A DNA stretch of 64,000 nt, taken from contig NZ_AWGC01000001.1 of NCBI RefSeq assembly GCF_000495835.1, forward strand, positions 1-64,000, in the 5' to 3' direction. The notes under the pieces were generated by a model. It was not told the DNA's origin and did not search any database. It saw only the letters and a program-made list of their open reading frames with translations. The first letter of the stretch is position 1; the number at the start of each line of letters is the position of its first letter. Made by a program: the position numbers and the translations under genes. Of the stretch, positions 26,202 through 35,479 are shown one piece after another. The stretch is from Asticcacaulis sp. AC402 (GTDB lineage Bacteria; Pseudomonadota; Alphaproteobacteria; Caulobacterales; Caulobacteraceae).

Positions 26202-28067
26202 TCACTTTTCCTGGAACAATTCGGTAAGCTTATCCATCAGCCCGCCGGCGAGATGTTCCACATCTATCAGGGTCAAGGCGCGCTGGTAGTAGCGTGTGAC
26301 GTCGTGGCCGATGCCGATGGCGACAAGTTCGATGCGCCCGGCCTGCTTCTTGGGCCCGCCTTCGATTTCGGCGATCACCCGGCGGAGGTGGTTTTCAAGA
26401 TAGTGGCCGTTGTTGACGCTCAGGGTCGAGTCGTCGACCGGCGCGCCATCGGATATCACCATCAGGATCTTGCGCTGCTCGGGCCGGTTGACCAGGCGTG
26501 AATGGGCCCATTGCAGAGCTTCGCCGTCGATGTTTTCCTTCAACAGGCCTTCGCGCATCATCAGGCCCAGATTCTTGTGCGTCCGGCGCCACGGCGAATC
26601 CGCTGCCTTGTAGATGATGTGGCGCAGGTCGTTCAGCCGCCCCGGACCGGCCGGCTTGCCTTCGCGTACCCACTTTTCCCGCGACAGCCCGCCCTTCCAC
26701 GCCTTGGTGGTGAAGCCCAGGATCTCGACCTTGACACCGCAGCGTTCCAGGGTCCGCGCCAGCACGTCGGCGCAGATGGCGGCCACCATGATCGGCCGCC
26801 CGCGCATCGAGCCGGAATTGTCGAGCAACAGCGTCACCACCGTGTCGCGGAATTCCGTGTCCTTTTCCTGCTTGAACGACAAGGGGGCCGACGGATCGAC
26901 GATCACCCGGGTCAGCTTGGCGGCGTCCAGCACGCCTTCTTCGAGGTCGAACGACCACGACCGGCTCTGCTGCGCCATCAACTTACGCTGAAGTTTGTTG
27001 GCCAAACGCGACACCACGGTCGCCATATTGGCCAGTTGGGCATTCAGGAACCCGCGCAGCCGCTCCAGTTCCTCAGGCTCGCACAGCTCCTCGGCGGCAA
27101 TCACCTCGTCGAACTGACGGGTGAATACATCGTAGTCCTTCCTGACCTTGTCGGCAAAGGGCGCTTCGTCGCGGACATCAGCCTCGCCCGCCTCGCCGTC
27201 GGGAACCTCGTCGGTCGAGTTTTCGGACGCCATCTGCGGGTCGCCCGACATCTGGGTGTAGTCTTCTTCGCCCTCCTGGGCCTGTTCCTGGCCCTGCTGG
27301 TCGGGCTCGGGCTGGTCTGGCTGCTGCTCGCTGTCGTCAGGCTGTTCGTCTTGTTCGGCGTCGTCCCGGGGGCTGTCGCCGTCGTTCTCACCTTCGTCGC
27401 CCTCGTTCTGCTTCTCTTCCTCGGCGTCAAGGCTGTCGTCGACAAGGTCCAGAGCGGTAAGCACCTGGCGTGCCTGTTGGGAGAAGGCTTTCTGGTCGTG
27501 AATAAGTCCGGCCAGTTTTTCCAGACCATCGCCGGTCTTGTCGGCGATCTCGTGGCGCAGCATATTCACCACGCGTTGGACCGAGGGCGGCACGGGATCT
27601 CCGGTTACCACTTCACGCGCCATCAGGCCCAGTATCTCGGGCAGGCCCAGTTCGGACTTGTCTTCCTTGCGCATCAGGCCCGAGCGTTCAAGATCGTTTT
27701 CCAGCGCCGCCTGCAAGTTCAGCCGCACGCCTGCCATGGCACGGGCGCCGATGGCTTCAAGGCGCGCGGCTTCCAGAGCATCAAACGCTTGGCCGGATTG
27801 GTGATCACGCGGCCTTGCACGGGCATCAATGGCAGCGTCATGATGGGCGCGGCGCAGCGCCATGCGATCTGCCTGGCCGCGGATTCGCTGGGCCAGCTTG
27901 GGTGCCAGGTCGCGCGGCGGATGCGGCAGAATCAGCTTCTGCCCGTCAAGGCGCGGTCCGTCGGAGCCGAAGACGACCTCCAGGTCAGCATCCTCCGCCA
28001 GGGCGCGGGTCGAATGGATCAGCGCCTTCTTGAACGGTTCGCTTAGAATGGTCGGCTTTTGCGCCAT
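26202..28067 (-). CDS. cobT: Cobaltochelatase subunit CobT
   Basis: The 621-residue protein matches CobT. It has an N-terminal helical part, a strongly acidic linker (about 220-310, rich in Glu, Asp and Gln), and a C-terminal von Willebrand A domain with MIDAS motif DNSGSM near residue 415 and [10 protein letters not shown]. CobT forms a chaperone-like complex with CobS that drives ATP-dependent cobalt insertion by CobN. No cobN or other corrin gene is in this window. cobS lies upstream in the same direction, separated by a 200-base palindromic repeat. Confidence 0.94.
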   Translation of the reverse strand: MAQKPTILSEPFKKALIHSTRALAEDADLEVVFGSDGPRLDGQKLILPHPPRDLAPKLAQRIRGQADRMALRRAHHDAAIDARARPRDHQSGQAFDALEAARLEAIGARAMAGVRLNLQAALENDLERSGLMRKEDKSELGLPEILGLMAREVVTGDPVPPSVQRVVNMLRHEIADKTGDGLEKLAGLIHDQKAFSQQARQVLTALDLVDDSLDAEEEKQNEGDEGENDGDSPRDDAEQDEQPDDSEQQPDQPEPDQQGQEQAQEGEEDYTQMSGDPQMASENSTDEVPDGEAGEADVRDEAPFADKVRKDYDVFTRQFDEVIAAEELCEPEELERLRGFLNAQLANMATVVSRLANKLQRKLMAQQSRSWSFDLEEGVLDAAKLTRVIVDPSAPLSFKQEKDTEFRDTVVTLLLDNSGSMRGRPIMVAAICADVLARTLERCGVKVEILGFTTKAWKGGLSREKWVREGKPAGPGRLNDLRHIIYKAADSPWRRTHKNLGLMMREGLLKENIDGEALQWAHSRLVNRPEQRKILMVISDGAPVDDSTLSVNNGHYLENHLRRVIAEIEGGPKKQAGRIELVAIGIGHDVTRYYQRALTLIDVEHLAGGLMDKLTELFQEK

Positions 28068-28092
28068 GGGATACAGCGGATCTTTCTAAACT

Positions 28093-28272
28093 TCTCCTCC
28101 CGATGTCTTCCATAGGGAGGTGGCGAGCAAGTGAGCCCCCTTATGGGGCGAAACGCGTCGAGGCGGAGGGGGCCTTTCACCGCCCACAAGATACCCTCCA
28201 CCGCTTCCTTGCGCGGCAGGCGCAACTCGCTTACCGCTCACCCCCTCCCTACGTTCAGTAGGGAGGAGAAAA
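28093..28272. repeat. Long palindromic repeat family F, copy 1
   Basis: The outer arms CTCCTCCCGATGTCTTCCATAG and CTATTGAACG.. type sequence (CTACGTTCAGTAGGGAGGAG on the right) bracket GGAGGTGGCGAGCAAGTGAG and its inverted partner. It fills the cobS-cobT gap and would form a very long hairpin in RNA. Confidence 0.65.
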
Positions 28273-29274
28273 TCAGATAACCTTCACTTTCAGGGCGCTT
28301 TCCTTGACGTCGGTACCGAAGGCGCGCTGGTAGAATTCGGCCAGGGTATGGCGCTCCAGTTCGTCGCTCTTGTTGAGGAACGACAGGCGGAAGGCCAGTT
28401 CCGGATCGTTGTTAAAAATCAGGGTGTTCTGCGCCCAGGTTATAACCGTCCGCGGCGACATGACGGTCGAGATATCGCCATTGGAGAAGGCCGAACGCGA
28501 CATGTCGGCCACGCGCACCATGGCCTCGATCATCGGCTTGCGCTGAGGCGTGTCGAACTCCGGCACCTTGGCCAGGACGATCTCGACCTCGGCCTCGTGA
28601 GAGAGATAGTTCAGCGTCGTGACCAACGACCAGCGGTCCATCTGGCCCTGGTTAATCTGCTGGGTGCCGTGGTAGAGGCCGGTCGTGTCGCCCAGACCAA
28701 TGGTGTTCGTGGTCGAGAACAGCCGGAAGAACGGGTTCGGCTTGATGACCTTGTTCTGGTCCAGCAGGGTCAGGCGGCCCGAAGCCTCCAGCACGCGCTG
28801 GATGACGAACATCACATCGGGGCGGCCAGCGTCGTATTCGTCGAACACCAGGGCGACCGGGCGCTGCAATGACCACGGCAGAATACCTTCGCGGAATTCG
28901 GTGACCTGCTGGCCGTCCTTCAACACGATGGCGTCCTTGCCGATCAGATCGATCCGCGACACGTGGCTGTCCAGGTTGACCCGGATCATTGGCCAGTTCA
29001 GCCGGGCGGCGATCTGCTCGATGTGGGTCGACTTGCCGGTGCCATGAAAGCCCTGGACCATAACGCGGCGATTATGGGCAAAGCCGGCACAGATAGCCAG
29101 GGTAGTCTGCGGGTCGAAGCGGTAGGCGGTGTCGAGGTCCGGCACATGCGAATCGCGGTGAGAAAACGCCGGAACCATCATGTCCGAATCGACGCCGAAG
29201 ACCTCACGGATGCTCACCTGTTTATCCGGTGCGAAGGTCAAAAGCGGATCTGGATATTCGAGTTCGGCGGACAT
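28273..29274 (-). CDS. cobS: Cobaltochelatase subunit CobS (AAA+)
   Basis: The 333-residue protein is a MoxR-type AAA+ ATPase of the CobS family, with Walker [10 protein letters not shown] near residue 75, Walker [11 protein letters not shown] and sensor region [12 protein letters not shown]. The N-terminus ([20 protein letters not shown]) is CobS-specific. It assembles with CobT to power cobalt insertion into hydrogenobyrinic acid diamide. ATG at 29274 replaces a GTG/ATG-type start 15 codons upstream, because family members start with MS...; no other cobalamin gene is seen here. Confidence 0.94.
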   Translation of the reverse strand: MSAELEYPDPLLTFAPDKQVSIREVFGVDSDMMVPAFSHRDSHVPDLDTAYRFDPQTTLAICAGFAHNRRVMVQGFHGTGKSTHIEQIAARLNWPMIRVNLDSHVSRIDLIGKDAIVLKDGQQVTEFREGILPWSLQRPVALVFDEYDAGRPDVMFVIQRVLEASGRLTLLDQNKVIKPNPFFRLFSTTNTIGLGDTTGLYHGTQQINQGQMDRWSLVTTLNYLSHEAEVEIVLAKVPEFDTPQRKPMIEAMVRVADMSRSAFSNGDISTVMSPRTVITWAQNTLIFNNDPELAFRLSFLNKSDELERHTLAEFYQRAFGTDVKESALKVKVI

Positions 29275-29467
29275 GGCGGGGTCAGGCTTTCGGGACGATT
29301 TGACAGCACGATTTGGCACAGGGAAGGATCGTGATTTCAGCTAAGACTTTGCCGCCACCGACACAACCCAAATGTTCACCGACGGCCAATTTTGTCGCCG
29401 TGCGGACGATCCGAGTGGTGTATACAGGGTCCCGACCAACGGCCCGGAAAACCCCACGGAAACCACC

Positions 29468-29869
29468 ATGCCCCAGGACAGCAACCGCGAACTGATCCTC
29501 AGCTACTACAAGGCACTGGAGGCCGGCGATGGCGACGCCCTGTTCGCCCTTTACGATCGCGCCGTTGTTCAGACCGAATGGCCCAACCCGCTGAAGCCAA
29601 GAGGCGACCGGCGAGGTCTGGAAAAGCTGCGCGCCGATTTCGAACGCGCCAAGGGCGTTCTGAGATCCCAAACCTATGATATCAAGACTCTGCTGTGCAC
29701 AGACGACTACGCCGCCGTTGAAGCGACCTGGGAAGGCGTGGTCGCCATCCCGCTGGGCAAGCTGGTGCCGGGCGACGTCATGACGGCGCATATTGCAACC
29801 TTTTTCACCTTCCGCGATGGCCGGATCGTCAACCAGCGCAACTACGATTGTTTCGAGCCTTTCCGTTAG
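29468..29869 (+). CDS. SnoaL/NTF2-like fold protein
   Basis: The 133-residue protein has the cone-shaped NTF2/ketosteroid-isomerase fold: a helical start (NRELILSYYKALEAGDGDALFALYDRAVV), then strands with EATWEGVVAIP, TAHIATFFTFRDGRIVNQRNYD. The fold is used by isomerases, hydrolases and non-enzymatic proteins, so no reaction can be assigned. ATG at 29468 begins the domain. Its TAG stop is the first three bases of repeat A copy 6. Confidence 0.75.
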   Translation: MPQDSNRELILSYYKALEAGDGDALFALYDRAVVQTEWPNPLKPRGDRRGLEKLRADFERAKGVLRSQTYDIKTLLCTDDYAAVEATWEGVVAIPLGKLVPGDVMTAHIATFFTFRDGRIVNQRNYDCFEPFR

Positions 29870-29984
29870 AGCGCGACGTGTTTTGGTGAAATCAAAGTCC
29901 CGCTCTTCGCTTTTGTTTTGTCGCGCAATTTATCCGAAAACGGGAGCGCCCGTGCGGGTGCCACACACCTTATCGGATTGCGCT
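29867..29984 (+). repeat. REP-like repeat family A, copy 6
   Basis: TAGAGCGCGACGTG hairpin, TTTTGTTTTGTCGCGCAATT, GGGAGCGCCCGTGCGGG insert, ending CTTATCGGATTGCGCT. Its first triplet is the stop codon of the NTF2-like gene. Confidence 0.85.
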
Positions 29985-30024
29985 GGTTGACGATCCGGCG
30001 ATCGCGGCCTGCGCCGGGTGACGA

Positions 30025-30474
30025 TCACGATTCGTCCGGATACTGGTAGCTGACCAGTTTGTCGAGGAAGGGTGCGGCTTCCAGGTCATCCATGGTCTCG
30101 CGCACCGGCCAGTCATTGACTTGATCCATCCACGGTATACGGCCTTCGACGCCATACTGAATATCCGGTACAATGGCCTGCGGGTGGTCGAAGGCGCCGA
30201 TGGCCAGGGCCACGCCGTCGGGCGCTTCATAGGTCAGGGGGGTGCCGCATTTGGGGCAAAAACCGCGCTTTACCAGGTTGGAACTTTGGAATCGTGCCGG
30301 CTCATCTTTCGTCCAGGTCAGGCTGGCTTCGCGTACCGATACCAGCGGTGCAAAGACATTACCGAAGGCCTTCTGGCACATGCGGCAGTGGCAAACCGAT
30401 GGCCGGCCCAGGGTCCCGGTCACCTCGAATCGCACCGCGCCGCACTGGCATCCACCCCTGAATAGATCCGTCAT
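30025..30474 (-). CDS. GFA/CENP-V-type zinc protein
   Basis: The 149-residue protein has the cysteine pattern of the GFA family (glutathione-dependent formaldehyde-activating enzyme-like): GGCQCGAVRF, VCHCRMCQKA and RGFCPKCGTPL, which bind two zinc ions. Most members have no proven activity. ATG at 30474 is chosen because GGAG is five bases before it; the ATG two codons earlier would have GGAG directly adjacent. It is divergent from the acetyltransferase gene at 30565. Confidence 0.85.
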   Translation of the reverse strand: MTDLFRGGCQCGAVRFEVTGTLGRPSVCHCRMCQKAFGNVFAPLVSVREASLTWTKDEPARFQSSNLVKRGFCPKCGTPLTYEAPDGVALAIGAFDHPQAIVPDIQYGVEGRIPWMDQVNDWPVRETMDDLEAAPFLDKLVSYQYPDES

Positions 30475-30564
30475 GTCCATCTCCGTTTGCACGTCTCTAC
30501 TTCATGCTGTGACGGTTTGCGACAGCATCTTGACGGACGTCCCAGCCCCTCCTATCCCGGCGCG

Positions 30565-31272
30565 ATGCACCCACTCAACAATCCCGTCTGGCATGCCCTG
30601 ACCAGCCGCCACGCCCATTTGGCGCAGGGCCGGGCGCCTGTATTGCGCTATCCGCCGGAGGTTTCGCCGTTTGCGGCGCTGGAAACATCAGATGCGGTTG
30701 AACGCCTGGGCGAGGTGATCCCTGGAGGCGGAAATGCCCTGATCTGGGCCGACGCGGTGCTGGAAGCACCGGATGGTCTGGAACGGCTGGTGGCCTTTCC
30801 TGTCTTGCAACTCATTGCCGAAGATTTCCGTCCCACCGCCGTGACCATTGAAACGCGGCAGCTGACGCCACAGGACGTACCCGCCATCCTGACCCTGACG
30901 GAACTGACGCGGCCGGGACCGTTCGGGCCGCGCACCATCGAGAAGGGCTATTTCGCCGGCACCTTCGACGATGGCCGGCTGGTGGCCATGGCCGGTGAAC
31001 GGATGTGCCTGCCGGGCTTTACCGAGATCACCGCCATCTGCACCCATCCCGATTACCAGGGCCAGGGCCTGGCGCGGCAGATGATGGCGGTAATCGGTCG
31101 ACGCATCGTGGCGGAAGGCCGCACGCCCTTCCTGCATTCTTTACCGGACAATGCTGCGGCGATCCGGGTCTACGAAAGCGCGGGTTTCAAACCGCGAAAA
31201 ATGTGGCAGGTCAACCTGTTCGGCCGCGCTGGCGCCAGCACGGACAGCGACGGCTATTTTAAAAACAAATAG
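30565..31272 (+). CDS. GNAT-family N-acetyltransferase
   Basis: The 235-residue protein has a C-terminal GNAT domain (FR47-like). It has the acetyl-CoA binding loop in HPDYQGQGLARQMMAVI, preceded by a strand ending AICT and followed by LHSLPDNAAAIRVYESAGFK. The N-terminal 100 residues are not typical and may shape the acceptor site. Substrate unknown. ATG at 30565 has no strong ribosome site. It is a single gene between divergent and convergent neighbours. Confidence 0.82.
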   Translation: MHPLNNPVWHALTSRHAHLAQGRAPVLRYPPEVSPFAALETSDAVERLGEVIPGGGNALIWADAVLEAPDGLERLVAFPVLQLIAEDFRPTAVTIETRQLTPQDVPAILTLTELTRPGPFGPRTIEKGYFAGTFDDGRLVAMAGERMCLPGFTEITAICTHPDYQGQGLARQMMAVIGRRIVAEGRTPFLHSLPDNAAAIRVYESAGFKPRKMWQVNLFGRAGASTDSDGYFKNK

Positions 31273-31385
31273 CACCGGCGTGTAAAACTGCGAGATTTGA
31301 GTCGCATGGCAGGAGGTGAGCGCCAGCCTGTATGGACATAGAGGCCAGCGAAACCGACGAGCTAGCCGGCCAAAGACCGCAGATT

Positions 31386-32048
31386 TTACGTAAGGTTCAT
31401 CTTTTTCAGGACTTTATAGGCCTTGATCACTCTTTGCAGCTTATCCTCAGCCGAACGGTCACCGCCGTTATTGTCCGGATGGCAGCGCTTGAGCAGTTCA
31501 GTGTAGCGCACGCGGATGACCTCGGCGGCGACTCCGACCTCCAGGTCCAGGTCGGCAAAGGCTTGCCGCTCGATCTTGCCGTACTGGCGCTGGGCCGGGC
31601 CGGCTTCGTCGCGCTTGGGCTTGGCACCCGCGCCGAACACTGAATGCGGATCGTAGAAACCCTTGGACTGGGTACCCTTGGCGGAAATATTGGCAGCTTC
31701 ACGTGACAGGCGCGAAGCCCGGAATGCCCAGGTCGGCCGGCCACCCGTCATGATGGCTTCACGATGGCCGCGCGCCTCACCTTCGCTCATACCCGCAAAG
31801 AAGTTCCAGTTCTTATTGTATTCCGAAGCGTGAGCGACGCAGAAATTGTAATATTCATTCATCATTTCGCGCGACTTCGGCGCTCTCGCCGTTGCTGCCT
31901 TATGGCATTCCGGCCACTCGCACGGCTTTTGGCCAGCTTTCAGATGCAGTACATCGTCCTCAGGCCGCCGCACATGTTCCTCGCCCTCCTTGGGCGGTCG
32001 GATGCGCATGTCCATGAATTTGGGCTTGTACTTAAATCCTTCGCTCAT
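31386..32048 (-). CDS. J-domain (DnaJ-like) protein
   Basis: The 220-residue protein ends in a compact J domain (RYTELLKRCHPDNNGGDRSA) with the HPD motif that stimulates DnaK-type ATPases. The N-terminal part holds CEWPECHKAATARAP and CVAHASEYN, a possible zinc-binding set of Cys/His residues. This architecture is common in alphaproteobacteria next to bolA and cobST. It is divergent from bolA here, with about 65 bases between starts, so they may share a control region. Confidence 0.85.
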   Translation of the reverse strand: MSEGFKYKPKFMDMRIRPPKEGEEHVRRPEDDVLHLKAGQKPCEWPECHKAATARAPKSREMMNEYYNFCVAHASEYNKNWNFFAGMSEGEARGHREAIMTGGRPTWAFRASRLSREAANISAKGTQSKGFYDPHSVFGAGAKPKRDEAGPAQRQYGKIERQAFADLDLEVGVAAEVIRVRYTELLKRCHPDNNGGDRSAEDKLQRVIKAYKVLKKMNLT

Positions 32049-32113
32049 ATGATGAAGCTTACCCTTAAACGTAACAAAACATCGAAGATCTACACGGCGA
32101 AGAGGGCCGAAAT

Positions 32114-32392
32114 ATGGGAAGTGTCGCGGACCGCATCCGATCGAAGCTCGAACAGGCCTTCACGCCACAGCGCTTGGAGATTCTCGACGACAGTGCCAAA
32201 CATAGTGGACATGAGGGCGCGCGTGAAGGGGGCGAGAGCCATTTTTCCGTGATCATCGTGTCAAATCGCTTTGACGGCCTAAGTCGAGTGGCGCGCCAGC
32301 GCCTCGTCAACACGGAATTGGCGGACGAACTGGCCGGTCCTGTGCACGCTTTGGCACTGAAAACCCTGACGCCGGCCGAATCGAACGGTTGA
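32114..32392 (+). CDS. bolA: BolA family protein
   Basis: The 92-residue protein is a BolA-like protein: SVADRIRSKLEQAFTPQRLEILDDSAKH, a Gly/Glu loop, HFSVIIVSNRFDGLSRVARQ and the helix ending HALALKT. BolA proteins pair with monothiol glutaredoxins in iron-sulfur handling and affect morphology and stress responses. The conserved histidine near residue 63-67 region and the HA near the C-terminus are present. It is divergent from the J-domain gene and followed by the TadG-like gene. Confidence 0.92.
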   Translation: MGSVADRIRSKLEQAFTPQRLEILDDSAKHSGHEGAREGGESHFSVIIVSNRFDGLSRVARQRLVNTELADELAGPVHALALKTLTPAESNG

Positions 32393-32443
32393 TTAAGCTG
32401 TTTATGGCATGCTTTCAGCGACTAAAAATGCTGGGACGCAAGC

Positions 32444-33748
32444 GTGCTGAACGGACTTAAAAGATTCCTCGGCGACAAGCGCGGCAATGTCGTCATGATC
32501 GTGGGCCTGGCCCTTCCGATCGTGCTGCTGGCCATCGGCGGCGCCGTTGACTTCAGCCGCGTGGGTCAGCTGAAAAAGGAATTGCAAGACGCGGCCGATG
32601 TCGCCAGTGTCTCCTCGATTGCCGTCAACTCCTATGCCTACAAGGCCAACGTCAAGGGCCACAGCAGTTTCAAGACCGGCGAAGACCAGGCCAAAGCTGT
32701 CTTCAATTCCAATGTCAAGAAGCGTAGTGACCTGACCAACCTAAAGTTCAAGGCCTCAATTCATAAAAAGTCGACCAACCTCGTCTCCGACGTGTCTGTG
32801 ACCGCGGACTACAAGCCGTATCTTCTGGGCCTGATGGGCATGAGCCGCGTCCCGATCTCGGTCAAGTCGACCTCGGCCTCGACCTTCCCGCCCTATATCG
32901 ACTTCTACCTGCTGCTGGACAACAGCCCGTCCATGGGAGTCGGCGCCACCACCAAGGATATTAACACCATGGTGTCCAATACCTCGGACAAGTGCGCCTT
33001 TGCCTGCCATCAGATGGACAAGGCCGGCAAAGACTATTACGCTCTGGCCAAGAAGCTGAAGGTGACCACGCGGATCGACGTGGTGCGGCAGGCCACCCAG
33101 AACCTGATGACGACGGCCGGCAATACCCGGTCCCTGACCGATCAGTATCGCATGGCCATCTATCATTTCGGTATGGCGGCAGACGCAATCGACGCCAAGA
33201 ACCCGCAGCCCTATCTGATCAGTTCTCTGACCGCCGATCTGGGCACGTCTGCGACCCATGCCGCCAAGATCGACCTGATGACCATTCCTTATCAGAATTA
33301 CAATTCCGACCGCCAGACCAACTTTCAGTCAGTCCTGTTGGGCATGAACAAGATCATACCCTCGTCAGGGGACGGCGCTTCGGCCTCCAAGCCGCAACAG
33401 GTACTGTTTTTCGTCTCGGACGGCGCCAATGACGGTTATGACTGCGCCTACTCCAACGGCGCCTCGTGCCGACGTATCACACCGCTGGACACAACCCAGT
33501 GCAAGGCGATTAAGGCCCGGGGCGTCAAGATTGCCGTGCTGTACACCACCTATCTGCCTTTGCCGACCAATGCCTTCTACAACGCCTATCTGGCAAAATA
33601 TGTTACGCCGACGTCGCAACTGGCCCTCAAGATGCAGGAATGCGCGACCGAAGGACTCTATTTCGAAGTCGGCCCAGATCAGGGCATTTCCGACGCCATG
33701 AATGCCCTGTTCACCAAGGTCATTTCGTCAGTCCGCATTTCATCCTGA
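32444..33748 (+). CDS. TadG-like pilus-associated protein with VWA domain
   Basis: The 434-residue protein starts with a TadE/TadG-type N-terminal hydrophobic anchor (RGNVVMIVGLALPIVLLAIGG) and then a pseudopilin-like stalk. A von Willebrand A domain follows, with MIDAS DNSPSMG near residue 160 and FFVSDGANDG. Four or more cysteines (CAFACH, CAYSNGASCR) suggest disulphides in the periplasm. TadG proteins assist Flp/tight-adherence pili or other envelope functions. The start is GTG at 32444. No tad genes are adjacent, so this is an orphan copy. Confidence 0.85.
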   Translation: MLNGLKRFLGDKRGNVVMIVGLALPIVLLAIGGAVDFSRVGQLKKELQDAADVASVSSIAVNSYAYKANVKGHSSFKTGEDQAKAVFNSNVKKRSDLTNLKFKASIHKKSTNLVSDVSVTADYKPYLLGLMGMSRVPISVKSTSASTFPPYIDFYLLLDNSPSMGVGATTKDINTMVSNTSDKCAFACHQMDKAGKDYYALAKKLKVTTRIDVVRQATQNLMTTAGNTRSLTDQYRMAIYHFGMAADAIDAKNPQPYLISSLTADLGTSATHAAKIDLMTIPYQNYNSDRQTNFQSVLLGMNKIIPSSGDGASASKPQQVLFFVSDGANDGYDCAYSNGASCRRITPLDTTQCKAIKARGVKIAVLYTTYLPLPTNAFYNAYLAKYVTPTSQLALKMQECATEGLYFEVGPDQGISDAMNALFTKVISSVRISS

Positions 33749-33749
33749 C

Positions 33750-34679
33750 CTATTGGCACATACCCATGATCGGGCCGACATCGTTCAGCGAAGCGATCGA
33801 GCCGTCGTCGATCTTGATGCCCTTTTCCTGCGCCACCCGCTCCAGCATGGTGCCCTGGGCCGCCTTCGGTCCGGTGAAGTCATAGGCCGGGTCGCTCTGG
33901 GCCTGCTCCAGCGTCACATATTCCGCGCCTTCGGCATCGAAGGCCGTCAGAACCTCAGGTAGCATCTCTCCGGTGAAGGCCCCAACATGGATCAGTAGGA
34001 CATGCGGAATATCGCGGCCGTAAATCTTTTGCGACAGGCCACGCGCCCGTTTCACGGAAGCCACGACGTCGCTCATGTATTTTTCGCGCAGAGAGGCGAC
34101 CGCCGCCGTATCACCCCTGGCCGCGCAACGCGCATAGGCGTCGGTGTAGGCCCAGTCATTGAAGGTGATGGTGACGTCAGCGATCCGGTAGCCCGTGTCC
34201 TTGACAAACTGCATGATCTCGCCATGGCCGGCATCGCTACCGGCGTTCAGGAAGGGAAAGCGCAGCCAGTGCCAATCTGCGTCCCCCATGTAGGACTTGA
34301 GGATCGGTTCATTGCCTTCGATATCACCCTTGAAGGCCGCAACCGTATTCTGCGAGGCGCTCATATGGGTGAAGCCATGATTGCCCAGCGGATGACCAGC
34401 CGCCCGCCATGACGCAAGGACCGTCTCGGTTGAAGGATCCTCAATCAGGCTCTTGCCGTTAATAAAGCCCCAGGCCTCCTTGACGCCGTGCACCTTGAAA
34501 GCGTTAAGGAAGTTGTCGCCCACCTGCTGACGTGTGGTTCCCGGCGGCAGGGCGCCATGCACCGTCAAGTCATCGACAGTAATCGAGACCTGGAACTTCG
34601 GCTTGTCGCCGGCAAGCGCCGGGCCGCAGGCCATCACCATCAGTGCCGCGCTGGCAGCCAACAGGCGGGAAAAGGTCAT
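33750..34679 (-). CDS. Polysaccharide deacetylase family protein, secreted
   Basis: The 309-residue product has a signal peptide (MTFSRLLAASAALMVMACGPALA) and a NodB/CE4-type domain. The metal site shows as SITVDDLTVHG (acidic pair) and the HxxxH of GNHGFTHMS, with LRFPFL and ITFNDWAYTD further on. CE4 enzymes remove acetyl groups from chitin-like or peptidoglycan sugars; the substrate is unknown. ATG at 34679 is preceded by GAGGAG; the frame continues 71 codons upstream without support. It converges with the TadG-like gene one base apart. Confidence 0.85.
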   Translation of the reverse strand: MTFSRLLAASAALMVMACGPALAGDKPKFQVSITVDDLTVHGALPPGTTRQQVGDNFLNAFKVHGVKEAWGFINGKSLIEDPSTETVLASWRAAGHPLGNHGFTHMSASQNTVAAFKGDIEGNEPILKSYMGDADWHWLRFPFLNAGSDAGHGEIMQFVKDTGYRIADVTITFNDWAYTDAYARCAARGDTAAVASLREKYMSDVVASVKRARGLSQKIYGRDIPHVLLIHVGAFTGEMLPEVLTAFDAEGAEYVTLEQAQSDPAYDFTGPKAAQGTMLERVAQEKGIKIDDGSIASLNDVGPIMGMCQ

Positions 34680-34961
34680 CGGAATCTCCTCGCATACGGG
34701 CTCTGGGCGGCCGTTGCCGTCACCTTGCCGCGCTTTGACCACCGCCGCAAGACGCAGATCCAGCAAACCAGGGCTTCGATTGTCATCACGCGCTGACAAC
34801 AGCGCGAAAATCCCGTGAATCGCTATCACGAGCGGCGTCTCTATGGGCGCCAGCATGACTTCGTTCTGGCGCCGGCTTACGCCCACTCGCAAGCGTCGAA
34901 GCGCCTGACTACCGTCCGCTGCCTCCTGGCTGTTTCAGGCCTTGCCTTTGCAGACACGGCG

Positions 34962-35327
34962 CTATGCTGCGCGGGTGGCACCGGCGAACCGGTCGGCCGC
35001 GGCCCGCGTCAGCGCTTCCAGTTCCACGAAACGGTCGGGATTCTGATCGTGGAAGACAAAACAGGTCTTGCTGGTCGACAGCCGCTTGAGGCCCTCGGGC
35101 ACGATCAGGTCGCGGCCCTCTCTGGCTGCCAGCGGCGGCAAGTAATAGGATACATTGCTACCACTCAGACGAACGGAACCGAACCAAACCGGATCCTTGG
35201 CATTCATGACGTCGCGTGCCACATTGAGGGTGAGTTCGCCCAGCGCGTCCTTGGCTATCTGCATGGTCGGCGCGGCGCGCACCATCAGACCGCGCAGGGC
35301 GATGTAAAGCGGATAATGGTCAGACAT
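34962..35327 (-). CDS. DUF1801-like protein
   Basis: The 121-residue product has the fold wording of DUF1801/YdhG-like proteins: WFGSVRLSGSNVSYYLPPL, then GLKRLSTSKTCFVFHDQNPDRFVELEAL. No biochemical role is firmly established for this family. ATG at 35327 follows GGGAAAAG; a longer frame upstream is not supported. It is divergent from the aminotransferase gene. Confidence 0.7.
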   Translation of the reverse strand: MSDHYPLYIALRGLMVRAAPTMQIAKDALGELTLNVARDVMNAKDPVWFGSVRLSGSNVSYYLPPLAAREGRDLIVPEGLKRLSTSKTCFVFHDQNPDRFVELEALTRAAADRFAGATRAA

Positions 35328-35479
35328 GTGTACTTTTCCCGTATTGAAAGCCGATTCACGGGCCTTTGAGTTCCGACCATAGCGCGAAAGTACAAAAAAA
35401 TTCCAAACAACATTGCCAGATCGATGATACAGGTTTAGTTTCAAAAGATACGATTATACGCCCAACGTCTGGTGCCCTG

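Noticed and set aside
26502-28046. 514-codon frame antisense to cobT
   Set aside because: It lies wholly inside cobT on the other strand, has no ribosome site, and its Val/Leu-rich stretch is the complement of the acidic CobT linker.
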